From the NCBI GenBank assembly GCA_013203525.1, contig JABMQB010000220.1, forward strand, positions 1 through 31,537: DNA of 31,537 nt, in the 5' to 3' direction. The position numbers and the translations under genes were made by a program. Below, piece after piece: positions 7,616 through 15,526 of this stretch. Numbering within the stretch: position 1 is the stretch's first letter; every line of letters starts with the position of its first letter. Source of the DNA: Mariniphaga sp. GTDB lineage: Bacteria; Bacteroidota; Bacteroidia; Bacteroidales; Prolixibacteraceae. The notes beneath the pieces were generated by a model that made no database searches, had not been told where the DNA came from, and saw nothing but the letters and a program-made list of their open reading frames with translations.

Positions 7616-7643
7616 AAGCGATCCCGGATTTCCGGAACCGCTT
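7616..7643. terminator. Bidirectional hairpin terminator between convergent genes
   Basis: AAGCGATCCCGG and CCGGAACCGCTT pair at 10 of 12 positions around an ATTT loop. The hairpin lies between the GT2 stop (7586) and the SusD stop (7678). On the minus strand a T-rich run follows the hairpin, so it should serve the SusC/SusD operon. The plus-strand T tract is weaker. Confidence 0.55.
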
Positions 7644-7677
7644 GATTTCTATTTGTTAAGTACACTAATCTAAACTA

Positions 7678-9465
7678 CTAGTAACCAGGATTATTTATTA
7701 ATAAACTGTTTTTATTCATTTCACTCCTGAAAATCGGAAAGAAATATGCTTTGTTGTCCCAAACTCTGTCTTCAAATACCGAAGGAGTATAAACGGGTTG
7801 TGTAGCAGTAGCTCCGTTTTCCCATTTATATACTATGTCAACTTTGGTTGCATCGGCATATCCAACTTCACCCATAACCCAACGTTTTATATCAAAGTAC
7901 CGATGTTCTTCGTAGGACAATTCAATACGGCGCTCGTTGCGGTATGCTTCCATTAATGCATCGCCGGAGGCACTTATTTCCGGCATAGCTGCACGTTTCC
8001 TTATCATGTTGAGGTATTTTAGAGCTTCGCCTTCATCGCCTGTTTCAATACATGCTTCAACATAGTTCAGGTAAACTTCGCCAAGGCGCATATAACGCCA
8101 TGGAACCTCCTGTTTTGTAAACTGGGCATCAATCTCTTTTACAATCATTTTGCGGACATAATATCCTGAATATCCACCGTTCCAGTCTTCAATCGGGCCG
8201 TTACGTGTATCCAAACCATACCTGACATCACCCGATGCTGAGGTTTCCCAGCGGCCAGTTTGAATAATACCAACCGGATCAATTGATGCAACATCGGTAG
8301 GCCTGCCCCTCCACTGTGCTCCATCGTATAAAACATCAGCGTAGAATCGTGGGTCACGTTTCATTCCATCAAATATTCCATAAGGATCGGCTGCGTGGGC
8401 AGGATTATCCCAACTGAAGTCTGTTCCATCAGCCATTTGATAATCATCTACCAAATTTCCAAGGGGGCAATTATTACCCCAGTTATGATAACCGTTAGGG
8501 CCAGAGTGTAGCCCAGGATGGTAATTATCCCAACCTTCATCAATATTAGGAATGAAGTGCCTTACAAAGATATCTTCATCATCTCCGGAGGAAGTAAAGT
8601 AAGAAATGTAATTCTGAGTTGCTTCTTCCTGTGATGCCGGATTTGGTGAAAATAAACTGTATGTACCCAAATCTATAACAGCTTTGGCAGCACTTTTGGC
8701 AGCCTGCCAACGCGAGTCCTGGCCTCCGCTTGTATATCCTATTAATTCAGGATTTGAATATCCGGAATAAGAATAGGTGTTATGCAGGTCGCTTGCTGCA
8801 TATAACAATACTCTGGCTTTAAGAGCTAGAGCAGCACCTTTTGTTAAACGGGCATCATTACCAAGCAGGTTGGCTGCTTTGTCAAGGTCGCTTACAATAA
8901 ATTCAATACAATCAGCGTATGAATTACGTGCAATTTCAAATTCATCACTTAAACCATATGGTTCAGTAATTATTGGCACACCGCCATAAAGTGACGTAAG
9001 GTAATGATAATACATTGCCCTCCAGAAATAGGTTTCACCGGTAAACTGGTCTTTTTTATCCTGGTCCTCTACGCCTGACTCATCTATTTTTGAAAGGAAA
9101 ATATTGGTTGCCCTGATTGCTTTATACATCGGATTCCATAGTTTGTTTATAGAACCACTTCCAAACCAGTTGGTTGACCATCCAGGAATCTGATCTGCTG
9201 TAAGTATACTTTTATTAAAATCACGTACACCCCAATCCGGAGTAAAGTGTGCTTCATCAACATAACAGGCTAACAGGTCGATATCAAAAGAATAGCCTAT
9301 GGCCCTGTAATAGTTATTTACAAATGTTTCAATCAAATTTGGATCGTTCCAAACATCAACATCAGAAAACTCATCCAAAGGTTTTTTATCCAGAAAATCT
9401 TCCGAACAAGAAGTTATCATTAAAATCGCTAACAATAACCCGAAAATATTTTTCATCTTTTTCAT
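7678..9465 (-). CDS. susD-like: SusD/RagB-family surface glycan-binding lipoprotein
   Basis: This 595-residue protein starts with a lipoprotein signal. The lipobox cysteine is C20 (MITSC), followed by SEDFLDKKPLDEFS, the classic start of mature SusD proteins. The middle contains the TPR-like pattern (FWRAMYYHYLTSLYGGVPI, ALALKARVLLYAASD), and the C-terminus has the SusD motif YRNERRIELSYEEHRYFDIKRW. SusD forms the lid over its SusC partner and binds oligosaccharide at the outer membrane. The start is 11 bases after the stop of the SusC gene, so the pair is one operon. Ligand cannot be inferred from sequence. It may serve another part of the same pectin, given the locus at 15527-31537. It ends with two consecutive TAG codons. 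Confidence 0.95.
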   Translation of the reverse strand: MKKMKNIFGLLLAILMITSCSEDFLDKKPLDEFSDVDVWNDPNLIETFVNNYYRAIGYSFDIDLLACYVDEAHFTPDWGVRDFNKSILTADQIPGWSTNWFGSGSINKLWNPMYKAIRATNIFLSKIDESGVEDQDKKDQFTGETYFWRAMYYHYLTSLYGGVPIITEPYGLSDEFEIARNSYADCIEFIVSDLDKAANLLGNDARLTKGAALALKARVLLYAASDLHNTYSYSGYSNPELIGYTSGGQDSRWQAAKSAAKAVIDLGTYSLFSPNPASQEEATQNYISYFTSSGDDEDIFVRHFIPNIDEGWDNYHPGLHSGPNGYHNWGNNCPLGNLVDDYQMADGTDFSWDNPAHAADPYGIFDGMKRDPRFYADVLYDGAQWRGRPTDVASIDPVGIIQTGRWETSASGDVRYGLDTRNGPIEDWNGGYSGYYVRKMIVKEIDAQFTKQEVPWRYMRLGEVYLNYVEACIETGDEGEALKYLNMIRKRAAMPEISASGDALMEAYRNERRIELSYEEHRYFDIKRWVMGEVGYADATKVDIVYKWENGATATQPVYTPSVFEDRVWDNKAYFFPIFRSEMNKNSLLINNPGY

Positions 9466-9476
9466 TTTTCTACGTA

Positions 9477-12400
9477 TTAAAAGGTTAATGTTACTCCACC
9501 ATTAATTGTCCTGTTCTGTGGATAGTTAGTACCAGCATTGTTGCTGGTTTCAGGATCATATACTTTAAACTTATCAATAGTGGCAAGGTTTATACCACTA
9601 AAGTAAATTCTGAGTCCTTTAACTCCAAGGCGGTTACATAACGAACTTGAGAAGTTGTACCCAAATTCAAGGTTTTTTAACCTGATATAGTCAGTCGACC
9701 TTAGGAAATACGTATTGTCGTTATTTGCCCAATACTCTTCACTTCGGTTTTTGGCACGTGGTTTATCGGCATTGGTATTATCCGGTGTCCAGCGGCCATC
9801 CGCATCATATACAAGGAAGTTTCCGATTTCTCCTGATTCAGTACTGTAATACTGAACAGCCCCGGCAGAACCCTGGAATAATACTGTTAAATCAAACTGT
9901 TTGTACCCAAGTTGAATATTTAAACCTCCCTGAAAACGAGGAATATTGTTTTTATATTCCCTGACCCTGTCAAGCCCATCAATAGCGCCGTCATCATTTA
10001 CATCTTCAAAAATAATATCGCCAGCGCGGGCTCCTGGCCAGTGCGGATATGCATCAACTTCAGCCTGGTCGTTAAAAATACCAATTGCCTGATAATACAA
10101 ATTTGTATTCATTGGATGCCCGGTTGATTGTTGATATTCAGGAATACCTGGTGTTTCATCCCAGAATTTAATTTCGTTTTTCTGGTAACCACCATTTAAT
10201 GAAACGCTATATGACAAATCGCCAACCCTGTCGCGGTATGTAACAAGGTATTCAAATCCCCGGTTTACAACTTCACCAAGGTTTTCGCGTGGAAGCGATA
10301 ATCCTGTAGTATTAGGAACGGAGGCATTTCTCCACCATAGGATATCAGTCCTGGTATTATGGAAATAATCTGCTTCAAAATACAGTTTGCCATCCAGTGT
10401 TTGCCCATCAAAACCAACATTAATCTGGGTTGCAACTTCCCAGGTAATTTCTGTATTTGGTATACGGCTTTCAACCAATACTTTACTTTCTGTAGATCCA
10501 AAGATATAAGTGTTGCCACCAAATGCGTATGAAGATAAGTACTGATATGGGTCAATTCTATCATTACCTGTTTGTCCCCAGGAAGCGCGTAATTTAAAGT
10601 TTTCGATAAAACCAAGGTTTTCTTTCCAGAAGTTTTCTTCCGAAATTCTCCAACCTAATGAAATACCAGGGAAGAACCCAAATCTGCTTTCTTTTGGGAA
10701 GATATATGAACCATCGTAACGGAATACAAATTCAGCAAGGTATTTATCATTTAAACGATAATTTAAACGTCCAAAATAGTTTAACCGGGCATAATCACTG
10801 GCCGAACCTGAATTATCTTTTTCGAGGTCGCTACCGGCAAATAACTGGTCGACAATATCGGTTGGGAAATATCTACGGTATGCCCAAAAATTGGCATTAT
10901 CACCTTGGAAACGTTCAACCCCTAAAAGTACTTTTACAGCATGAATGTCGGCGAAAGTACGTTCATAATTAAGTAATCCATTTACTGTAATATTCTGAAT
11001 TTGCCTTGATTCCTGCCTCAGGCGTGGATCGCCAAATCCCCTTAATCCTTTTATAAGGGAGGGTAATCCGTCGGCGCCATAAGTTTCAAAATCCCACGAA
11101 TAAAGGTACCAGCCTTTTTGGAATAATTTCCGGGTTCTGAATTCTTTATCAAATGCAGCATTTGCAGTAACTGATAAACCTTCAACCCACGGGATAGTAA
11201 TATTCAATTTTAAGTTACTTTCGAATATATACCTGTCATCATTGTCATAACCGGTTTCATCTGTAGTTACAACAACTGGGTTATCACCGTATTCAATATC
11301 AGGTCCCGGGGTACCATCGGGCCAATATGCCGGAAGGTTTGGTTTTCCCCTTTGTAACATCCTGAAAATATCTCCGGCACCACGGGTTGGATAATGCCTG
11401 TTTTCCTGGCGTCCTGATAAATCAATAGCAAAATGGATGTTTTCGCTTACCTGACCATCCAAGTTACTACGGAAATCATATTGGTTATAATAGGTAGCAC
11501 TGTTTTCGTATATACCATCCTGGAAATTTGCACCCATAGAAACATAGTATCTCATAGCCTGTGTACCTCCAGTAATCGACACATTACCATATTGTTGCGG
11601 CGACCAGGTTTTAAATGTTTCATCAAACCAATCGGTATTTGGGTGTGTCCAAGGTGCAGAACCATCCTTGTATTTCTGAATATCATCAGCTGAATAGGGT
11701 AGGTCACGGTCACGGTATAAATTAATCTCGTTAATGGTTTGTGCATAGGTTGCTGCATCAGCCATTTCAGGAATCCGGGTTGGTTGGTTAAATCCCTGGT
11801 TTAAATTTACTGTAATGGTTGGTTTACCTAGTTTACCACGTTTTGTTGTAATAAGGATAACACCATTTGCAGCTTGTGCACCATAAATTGCAGCCGAGGC
11901 ATCTTTAAGTACCGAAATACTTTCAATATCGGCGGGGTCAAGGCGGTCCATATTTCGACCAGTTACTCCGTCAATAACAACCAGCGGGCTACTGTTGTTT
12001 AAGGTATTTGAACCACGAATTAAAAGAGTAGAACCATCATAACCAGGTTCGCCCGAACGGTTAACCGCAATTAAACCCGGTAACCGGCCAACAAGGTTGT
12101 TGGTTACATTAATAGCAGGTGATTTTTTAAGGTCATCACCTTGAACAGCAGTTACTGAACCAGTGATGGTGGCTTTTTTCTCGACACCATAACCAATGGC
12201 AATAACTTCTTCAAGACCAACCGACTCAGCCTCTAGGATTATGCTGAAAATTGATTGATCACCGATTTCAACAACCTGAGTAACCATACCTATAAATGAG
12301 AAAATAAGTGATGTTGCATTAGTTGGGACATCAATGCTAAATTCTCCATTTATATCGGTTGGTATTCCGATTACAGTACCTGCAACAACAACAGATACGC

Positions 12401-12575
12401 CAACAAGAGCTTCACCCGAATTATCGGTTACATTTCCTGTAAGTGTTTTTTGTTGTTGAGCCTGAGCACTAAATACTGTTGCCAGAATGAGAATTAGAAG
12501 TAAACTCACAAACCGGCGAACTGTAGCTGGTTTCTTCCGGGGAGGAAGAAACTTACATGTCACGTTTTTTTCCAT
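9477..12575 (-). CDS. susC-like: SusC/RagA-family TonB-dependent outer-membrane transporter
   Basis: This 1032-residue protein has a long basic N-region, then a hydrophobic signal segment (about 22-40). A carboxypeptidase-regulatory-like beta-sandwich follows at about 43-125 (motif LTGNVTDNSGEALVGVSV). A plug domain lies at about 135-245, ending with the SusC signature SVLKDASAAIYGAQAANG and TTKRG, and a ~780-residue beta-barrel ends in NRTINGGVTLTF. It imports oligosaccharides across the outer membrane using TonB energy and pairs with the SusD directly downstream. There is no N-terminal STN signalling extension, so ECF anti-sigma control of the SusC type is unlikely. No clear promoter box was found in the 490 bases upstream. 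Confidence 0.95.
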   Translation of the reverse strand: MEKNVTCKFLPPRKKPATVRRFVSLLLILILATVFSAQAQQQKTLTGNVTDNSGEALVGVSVVVAGTVIGIPTDINGEFSIDVPTNATSLIFSFIGMVTQVVEIGDQSIFSIILEAESVGLEEVIAIGYGVEKKATITGSVTAVQGDDLKKSPAINVTNNLVGRLPGLIAVNRSGEPGYDGSTLLIRGSNTLNNSSPLVVIDGVTGRNMDRLDPADIESISVLKDASAAIYGAQAANGVILITTKRGKLGKPTITVNLNQGFNQPTRIPEMADAATYAQTINEINLYRDRDLPYSADDIQKYKDGSAPWTHPNTDWFDETFKTWSPQQYGNVSITGGTQAMRYYVSMGANFQDGIYENSATYYNQYDFRSNLDGQVSENIHFAIDLSGRQENRHYPTRGAGDIFRMLQRGKPNLPAYWPDGTPGPDIEYGDNPVVVTTDETGYDNDDRYIFESNLKLNITIPWVEGLSVTANAAFDKEFRTRKLFQKGWYLYSWDFETYGADGLPSLIKGLRGFGDPRLRQESRQIQNITVNGLLNYERTFADIHAVKVLLGVERFQGDNANFWAYRRYFPTDIVDQLFAGSDLEKDNSGSASDYARLNYFGRLNYRLNDKYLAEFVFRYDGSYIFPKESRFGFFPGISLGWRISEENFWKENLGFIENFKLRASWGQTGNDRIDPYQYLSSYAFGGNTYIFGSTESKVLVESRIPNTEITWEVATQINVGFDGQTLDGKLYFEADYFHNTRTDILWWRNASVPNTTGLSLPRENLGEVVNRGFEYLVTYRDRVGDLSYSVSLNGGYQKNEIKFWDETPGIPEYQQSTGHPMNTNLYYQAIGIFNDQAEVDAYPHWPGARAGDIIFEDVNDDGAIDGLDRVREYKNNIPRFQGGLNIQLGYKQFDLTVLFQGSAGAVQYYSTESGEIGNFLVYDADGRWTPDNTNADKPRAKNRSEEYWANNDNTYFLRSTDYIRLKNLEFGYNFSSSLCNRLGVKGLRIYFSGINLATIDKFKVYDPETSNNAGTNYPQNRTINGGVTLTF

Positions 12576-13067
12576 AAATTTGAGTTTTTGTTAAAAAGTT
12601 AAGTTAAATAAACAAATAATTAAAAGTTCATATTCAATACGTTTTATAGTTTAATGAAAATTATTCTTCAAGCTAATAACCTTAAGATTGAATACCTACC
12701 ATTGCCTACTTGTTTTATAACATGTTTTTTTATTACAGGAATGTAAGAATAATTGTTAGTTCTTTCAATTATCAACATTGTCAGGATGTTATAAGGAGCA
12801 TTGAATTGGAAAAAAATTTGAACTTTTTTGAATGATAATTGAAAATATATTAAACAGAATCCTACCAGTATATTTTATTTATTCTAAACACTAATGTATT
12901 GTTGACGTTTTTTCCTTTAAGAAGCATAAATGTTTTTTGGTTTAGATTAACTGATTGTTTAACTTTAGATCATATTACATTGATATAATTCCATAAAAAA
13001 AATGACATGCATAGGGTATATATAAAGTGAAATGTCTTTTATTTAATTAATTCAAAAAAGACTCGCC
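12576..13067. other. Divergent AT-rich intergenic region
   Basis: These 492 bases separate the divergent SusC gene and the plug-only gene and must hold promoters for both. I looked for TAnnTTTG and sigma-54 patterns on both strands and found none at a convincing position. Only short, weak inverted repeats are present (for example AACAT/ATGTT near 12775-12791). No small gene is supported. Confidence 0.4.
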
Positions 13068-13751
13068 ATGAAAAAATCTATTATTTCAACTCTTTTGATA
13101 TTTATTTTAGTAATTCCTTTAATGATTAATGGCCAGGAGAGAAAAATTGAGGGTCAGATTACAACTTTTGATAGTATACCAGTTGCTAATGTAGCCATTG
13201 AAGTTGTTAGTACAAATCAGATTTATTATTCTGACTCACTCGGTATATTTACGATACAATGTGATACTAAAAAGGATAAGATAAAAATAAGTGTGGAAGG
13301 ATTTTATAAACAAGCAGTAAAAATTAATGATAAAATTAAATACGTATTTGTTAACATGAAGCTTAAACCGGGAGAGAAGAATCGCGACCTTGTTGTTGAC
13401 TTGGGCTATGTGATTGATAAAGACAAATTATTTGCCGTGAGTTCAATGGGCGATGCAGAATTCGATTATTCCCGGTATTCAACTATAGCTAATGCAATTA
13501 GTGGCCGATTCCCAGGTGTAAGGGTTTCAAACAATCAAGTAATTATTCGAGGTAATGAATCATTTTCTGCAAGTAATGCTGCATTAATTGTTGTAGATGG
13601 AATTGTAAAAGGAAGCTCCATAGCCGGTATTTCACCTTATAATGTAGCAAAAATTGAAATGCTAAAGGATGCTTCGGCTGCTATTTATGGTTCACAAGGA
13701 GCAAATGGCGTGGTTTTAATTCAAACAAAAAGAGGAAAAGTATCTGATTAA
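13068..13751 (+). CDS. Secreted carboxypeptidase-regulatory-like plus TonB plug protein without a barrel
   Basis: This 227-residue protein has a signal peptide (residues 1-22) and a carboxypeptidase-regulatory-like beta-sandwich (about 24-100, motif EGQITTFDSIPVANVAIEVV). A TonB-receptor plug domain follows at about 130-224, with ISGRFPGV, VIIRG, ALIVVDG and the hallmark MLKDASAAIYGSQGANGVV. It stops right after QTKRGKVSD, exactly where SusC proteins pass into the beta-barrel. The order matches the first quarter of the SusC at 9477-12575, but the sequences differ widely, so this is not a recent truncated copy. A good terminator follows immediately, so this end is the designed one. The function is unknown. 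It may act as a periplasmic or surface accessory to a SusC, or it may sense TonB. It could also be a decayed receptor, though the frame is intact. Confidence 0.8.
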   Translation: MKKSIISTLLIFILVIPLMINGQERKIEGQITTFDSIPVANVAIEVVSTNQIYYSDSLGIFTIQCDTKKDKIKISVEGFYKQAVKINDKIKYVFVNMKLKPGEKNRDLVVDLGYVIDKDKLFAVSSMGDAEFDYSRYSTIANAISGRFPGVRVSNNQVIIRGNESFSASNAALIVVDGIVKGSSIAGISPYNVAKIEMLKDASAAIYGSQGANGVVLIQTKRGKVSD

Positions 13752-13754
13752 TAA

Positions 13755-13784
13755 AAAAAGGGCCTGCCGAAACAAGCCCTTTTT
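13755..13784. terminator. Intrinsic terminator, likely bidirectional
   Basis: AAAAAGGGC and GCCCTTTTT form a nine-pair stem around a 12-base loop directly after the plug-only gene. T runs lie on both outer sides, and the minus-strand gene ending at 13806 can use it too. Confidence 0.85.
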
Positions 13785-13805
13785 CAAATTTATAGTTGTA
13801 CTACC

Positions 13806-14369
13806 CTAGTTATCGTCGGTTAAAGTATATGTTACAGTTATAGAAGTATTATCCTGTACCAGTTCGTCGTAATCATTGTTAGAATCGAGTTCTAAAGCGT
13901 AAGCCAGGTTGTGTCCGTTGCTTGCGCCGTTTCCGGTGTAGCAGCTTCCTATCCCGGTAATAATATCTTGAGCAGAATTTGAAAGGGTTACTTGTGATGT
14001 TGCACCACCTAATGTACCATTTCCACTTCCTGCATAACTTCCGGCAGTAACTTTTAAACTCATACCAGTAGGTACCGATCCGGTTGTAATGGCTGCAGTA
14101 ACTGTACGTGTCCTTCCAGAGGCAACAACTGATGAGTAATTTACCCATATGCTGTTGTCAACTGCAGTTGAAAAGTCGAAAGGGTTACCTGCTTCGCTAG
14201 GTGCCGAAGGGGCAAGGTTAATAGAAGAACCGCCTTCAAGGTCTAATAAGGCTACTTCAGGGATACTTATTGAAATACTGTGAGAACCTTCGTTAGTATC
14301 GCTTTGTGCGAAAGTATTAAGTGTTGTTGTTAAGATTAATGCTGTTAAAATTGTGGCTAATTTTTTCAT
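13806..14369 (-). CDS. Secreted Gly/Ser/Thr-rich protein under a sigma-54 promoter, unknown function
   Basis: This is a 187-residue protein with a signal peptide (residues 1-21, cleavage near TFAQS). The mature N-terminus has the motif HSISISIPEVALLDLEGG. The rest is small-residue-rich and predicted to be beta-strands, ending with NTSITVTYTLTDDN, a strand pattern seen in pilin- or spore-coat-U-like beta-sandwich domains. I see no lipobox and no T9SS sorting domain. Two cysteines are lacking for a typical pilin, since only one Cys is seen (SCYTG). Its promoter region is its most informative part: a sigma-54 -24/-12 element at 14451-14466 with inverted repeats upstream. The product may be a regulated extracellular or matrix protein. 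That is inference. Confidence 0.75.
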   Translation of the reverse strand: MKKLATILTALILTTTLNTFAQSDTNEGSHSISISIPEVALLDLEGGSSINLAPSAPSEAGNPFDFSTAVDNSIWVNYSSVVASGRTRTVTAAITTGSVPTGMSLKVTAGSYAGSGNGTLGGATSQVTLSNSAQDIITGIGSCYTGNGASNGHNLAYALELDSNNDYDELVQDNTSITVTYTLTDDN

Positions 14370-14450
14370 GATTTCTATGTTTTAAGTTTGTAATTCTTTT
14401 TGTTTTATCAACCTTCAAGCGTCCAAACAATCGTGTTGTGCTGAATGAAA

Positions 14451-14466
14451 TGCAAAGCTGGTGCCA
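14451..14466 (-). promoter_or_regulatory. Sigma-54 (RpoN) -24/-12 promoter
   Basis: On the minus strand the sequence is TGGCACCAGCTTTGCA. It contains TGGCAC, five bases, then TTGCA, and the invariant GG and GC are separated by exactly ten bases. This is a full match to the sigma-54 consensus TGGCACN5TTGCW. Transcription would start near 14441 and give a leader of about 70 bases before the ATG at 14369. Confidence 0.8.
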
Positions 14467-14523
14467 CAAAAATGTAAATACCTGATAATGTGAAAATTAA
14501 AAGATTTGTCTTAGTGGGTCAGC

Positions 14524-14557
14524 GTCCCATGGCGGGACACCGTTCCGGGATATGGAC
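14524..14557. promoter_or_regulatory. Inverted repeats, candidate enhancer-binding-protein sites
   Basis: GTCCC-ATGGC-GGGAC (14524-14538) is a perfect spaced palindrome. A second, imperfect copy follows (GTTCC...GGAC, 14542-14557). They lie roughly 80-115 bases upstream of the predicted sigma-54 start. That is where bacterial enhancer-binding proteins bind. The GC-rich repeats stand out in AT-rich DNA. Confidence 0.6.
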
Positions 14558-14654
14558 AAAATTTCTGGTATTTTAATTAATAAGTTCTGACTGATAAAAT
14601 GTTAAAAAAACAGTGGGGAGCAAGAATTGATTTTGTTTAATATTATATGGAAAT

Positions 14655-14685
14655 AAAAAAAGCTGCCCTGAAGCAGCATTTTTTT
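14655..14685. terminator. Intrinsic terminator, bidirectional form
   Basis: GCTGC and GCAGC form a stem flanked by A runs on one side and T7 on the other. Read on the minus strand it gives GCTGCTTCAGGGCAGC followed by T7, about 30 bases after the RRM gene stop. Confidence 0.8.
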
Positions 14686-14716
14686 AAATTCGTTTTAAAA
14701 CAATTGTTACAGAGAT

Positions 14717-15007
14717 TTAATACCTGTTACCTCCTCCGTAATTCTGTCTTCTTGGTGGAGCGTCGTTTTTAGGTCGTGCTTTTTTGACAACAATTTTACT
14801 GTTGCTAAATTCGGTTTCATTTAATTGTTCAATTGCTTGTTGACCATCATTATCATCGGCCATTTCTACAAAACCAAATTTTTTAGAGTTTCCTGTTTCT
14901 CTGTCGAAAATAACTTTGGCTGAAGTTACTTCGCCATACTCGCTAAAAAGTTCATGTAAGTCATCGCCCGTTGTGGTTGCGCTTAACTTTGCTACAAAAA
15001 TGTTCAT
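14717..15007 (-). CDS. RRM-type RNA-binding protein
   Basis: This 96-residue protein is a single RNA recognition motif. RNP-2 is MNIFVAKL at residues 1-8, and RNP-1 is KKFGFVEM at 42-49 with its two aromatic or hydrophobic contact positions kept. The tail after residue 80 is basic and glycine-rich (RRQNYGGGNRY), a common extra RNA-binding end in bacterial RRM proteins. Bacteroidota, which often lack Hfq, usually carry several such RRM proteins. They are thought to act as RNA chaperones or regulators of carbohydrate genes. It is cytoplasmic and stands alone, with its own terminator at 14655-14685. The identification is firm, while its targets are unknown. Confidence 0.93.
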   Translation of the reverse strand: MNIFVAKLSATTTGDDLHELFSEYGEVTSAKVIFDRETGNSKKFGFVEMADDNDGQQAIEQLNETEFSNSKIVVKKARPKNDAPPRRQNYGGGNRY

Positions 15008-15526
15008 AAATAAAAATAAAAAATTAATAAAAGTTATTTTGATAAATGAAACAACAATTCAAGTAATTAAATAAATGATTTGCAGTGTCATAAATCTTAG
15101 TTAATACAAATTAATAAATAAAAATCTAATTAATTCAAACGATTTGCCAAATTGATGTTAAAAAATAGCATATTATTGTGCTTTTTATTGTTATTCCAGT
15201 AAAAAATACAATAACAATCCTTTTTATAGAAAATGATTTTAAGCTATGAAATTTTGGCTAAAAATATCAAATTTGAATATCAAATTAAATACCTGTCCTA
15301 TCTTGTTTTAATAAAAACAGTTACGATTTGTTTTTTGATTAATATAATGCGGTTTTTTTTTGGGAAAATAATCCCGCTTTTTGGTACAATTACAACCTTA
15401 TGAGAATTATAACCCCTAATTTGAGAAATTGAAATTATTGTTTCAAATAGTTTTGATGTAATTTTAATTTTTGTAAAAATTGTAAATCATATTAATCAAT
15501 CTAAAATAACTTTAAATTAATAGCTT
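15008..15526. other. AT-rich divergent intergenic region
   Basis: These 519 bases separate the RRM gene (minus) from the T9SS beta-helix gene (plus). Apart from the -7 box at 15448-15455, I see only long A/T runs and an imperfect inverted repeat around 15349-15380 (GCGG, a T run, GGGA, then TCCCGC). No gene is supported, and no promoter box for the RRM gene was recognised. Confidence 0.4.
15448..15455 (+). promoter_or_regulatory. Candidate -7 box (TAnnTTTG)
   Basis: TAGTTTTG matches TAnnTTTG, with a TTTG at 15420-15423 as a possible but somewhat distant -33 element. It would give a leader of about 65 bases before the ATG at 15527. Confidence 0.35.

Noticed and set aside
9477..12575. SusC as an ECF-sigma-controlled transporter
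   Set aside because: It lacks an N-terminal STN extension and no anti-sigma or ECF gene lies beside it.
15340..15385. Terminator or riboswitch around the T run and GGGA/TCCCGC repeat
   Set aside because: The pairing requires a ten-base T bulge and gives only four good pairs otherwise, so it is not convincing.
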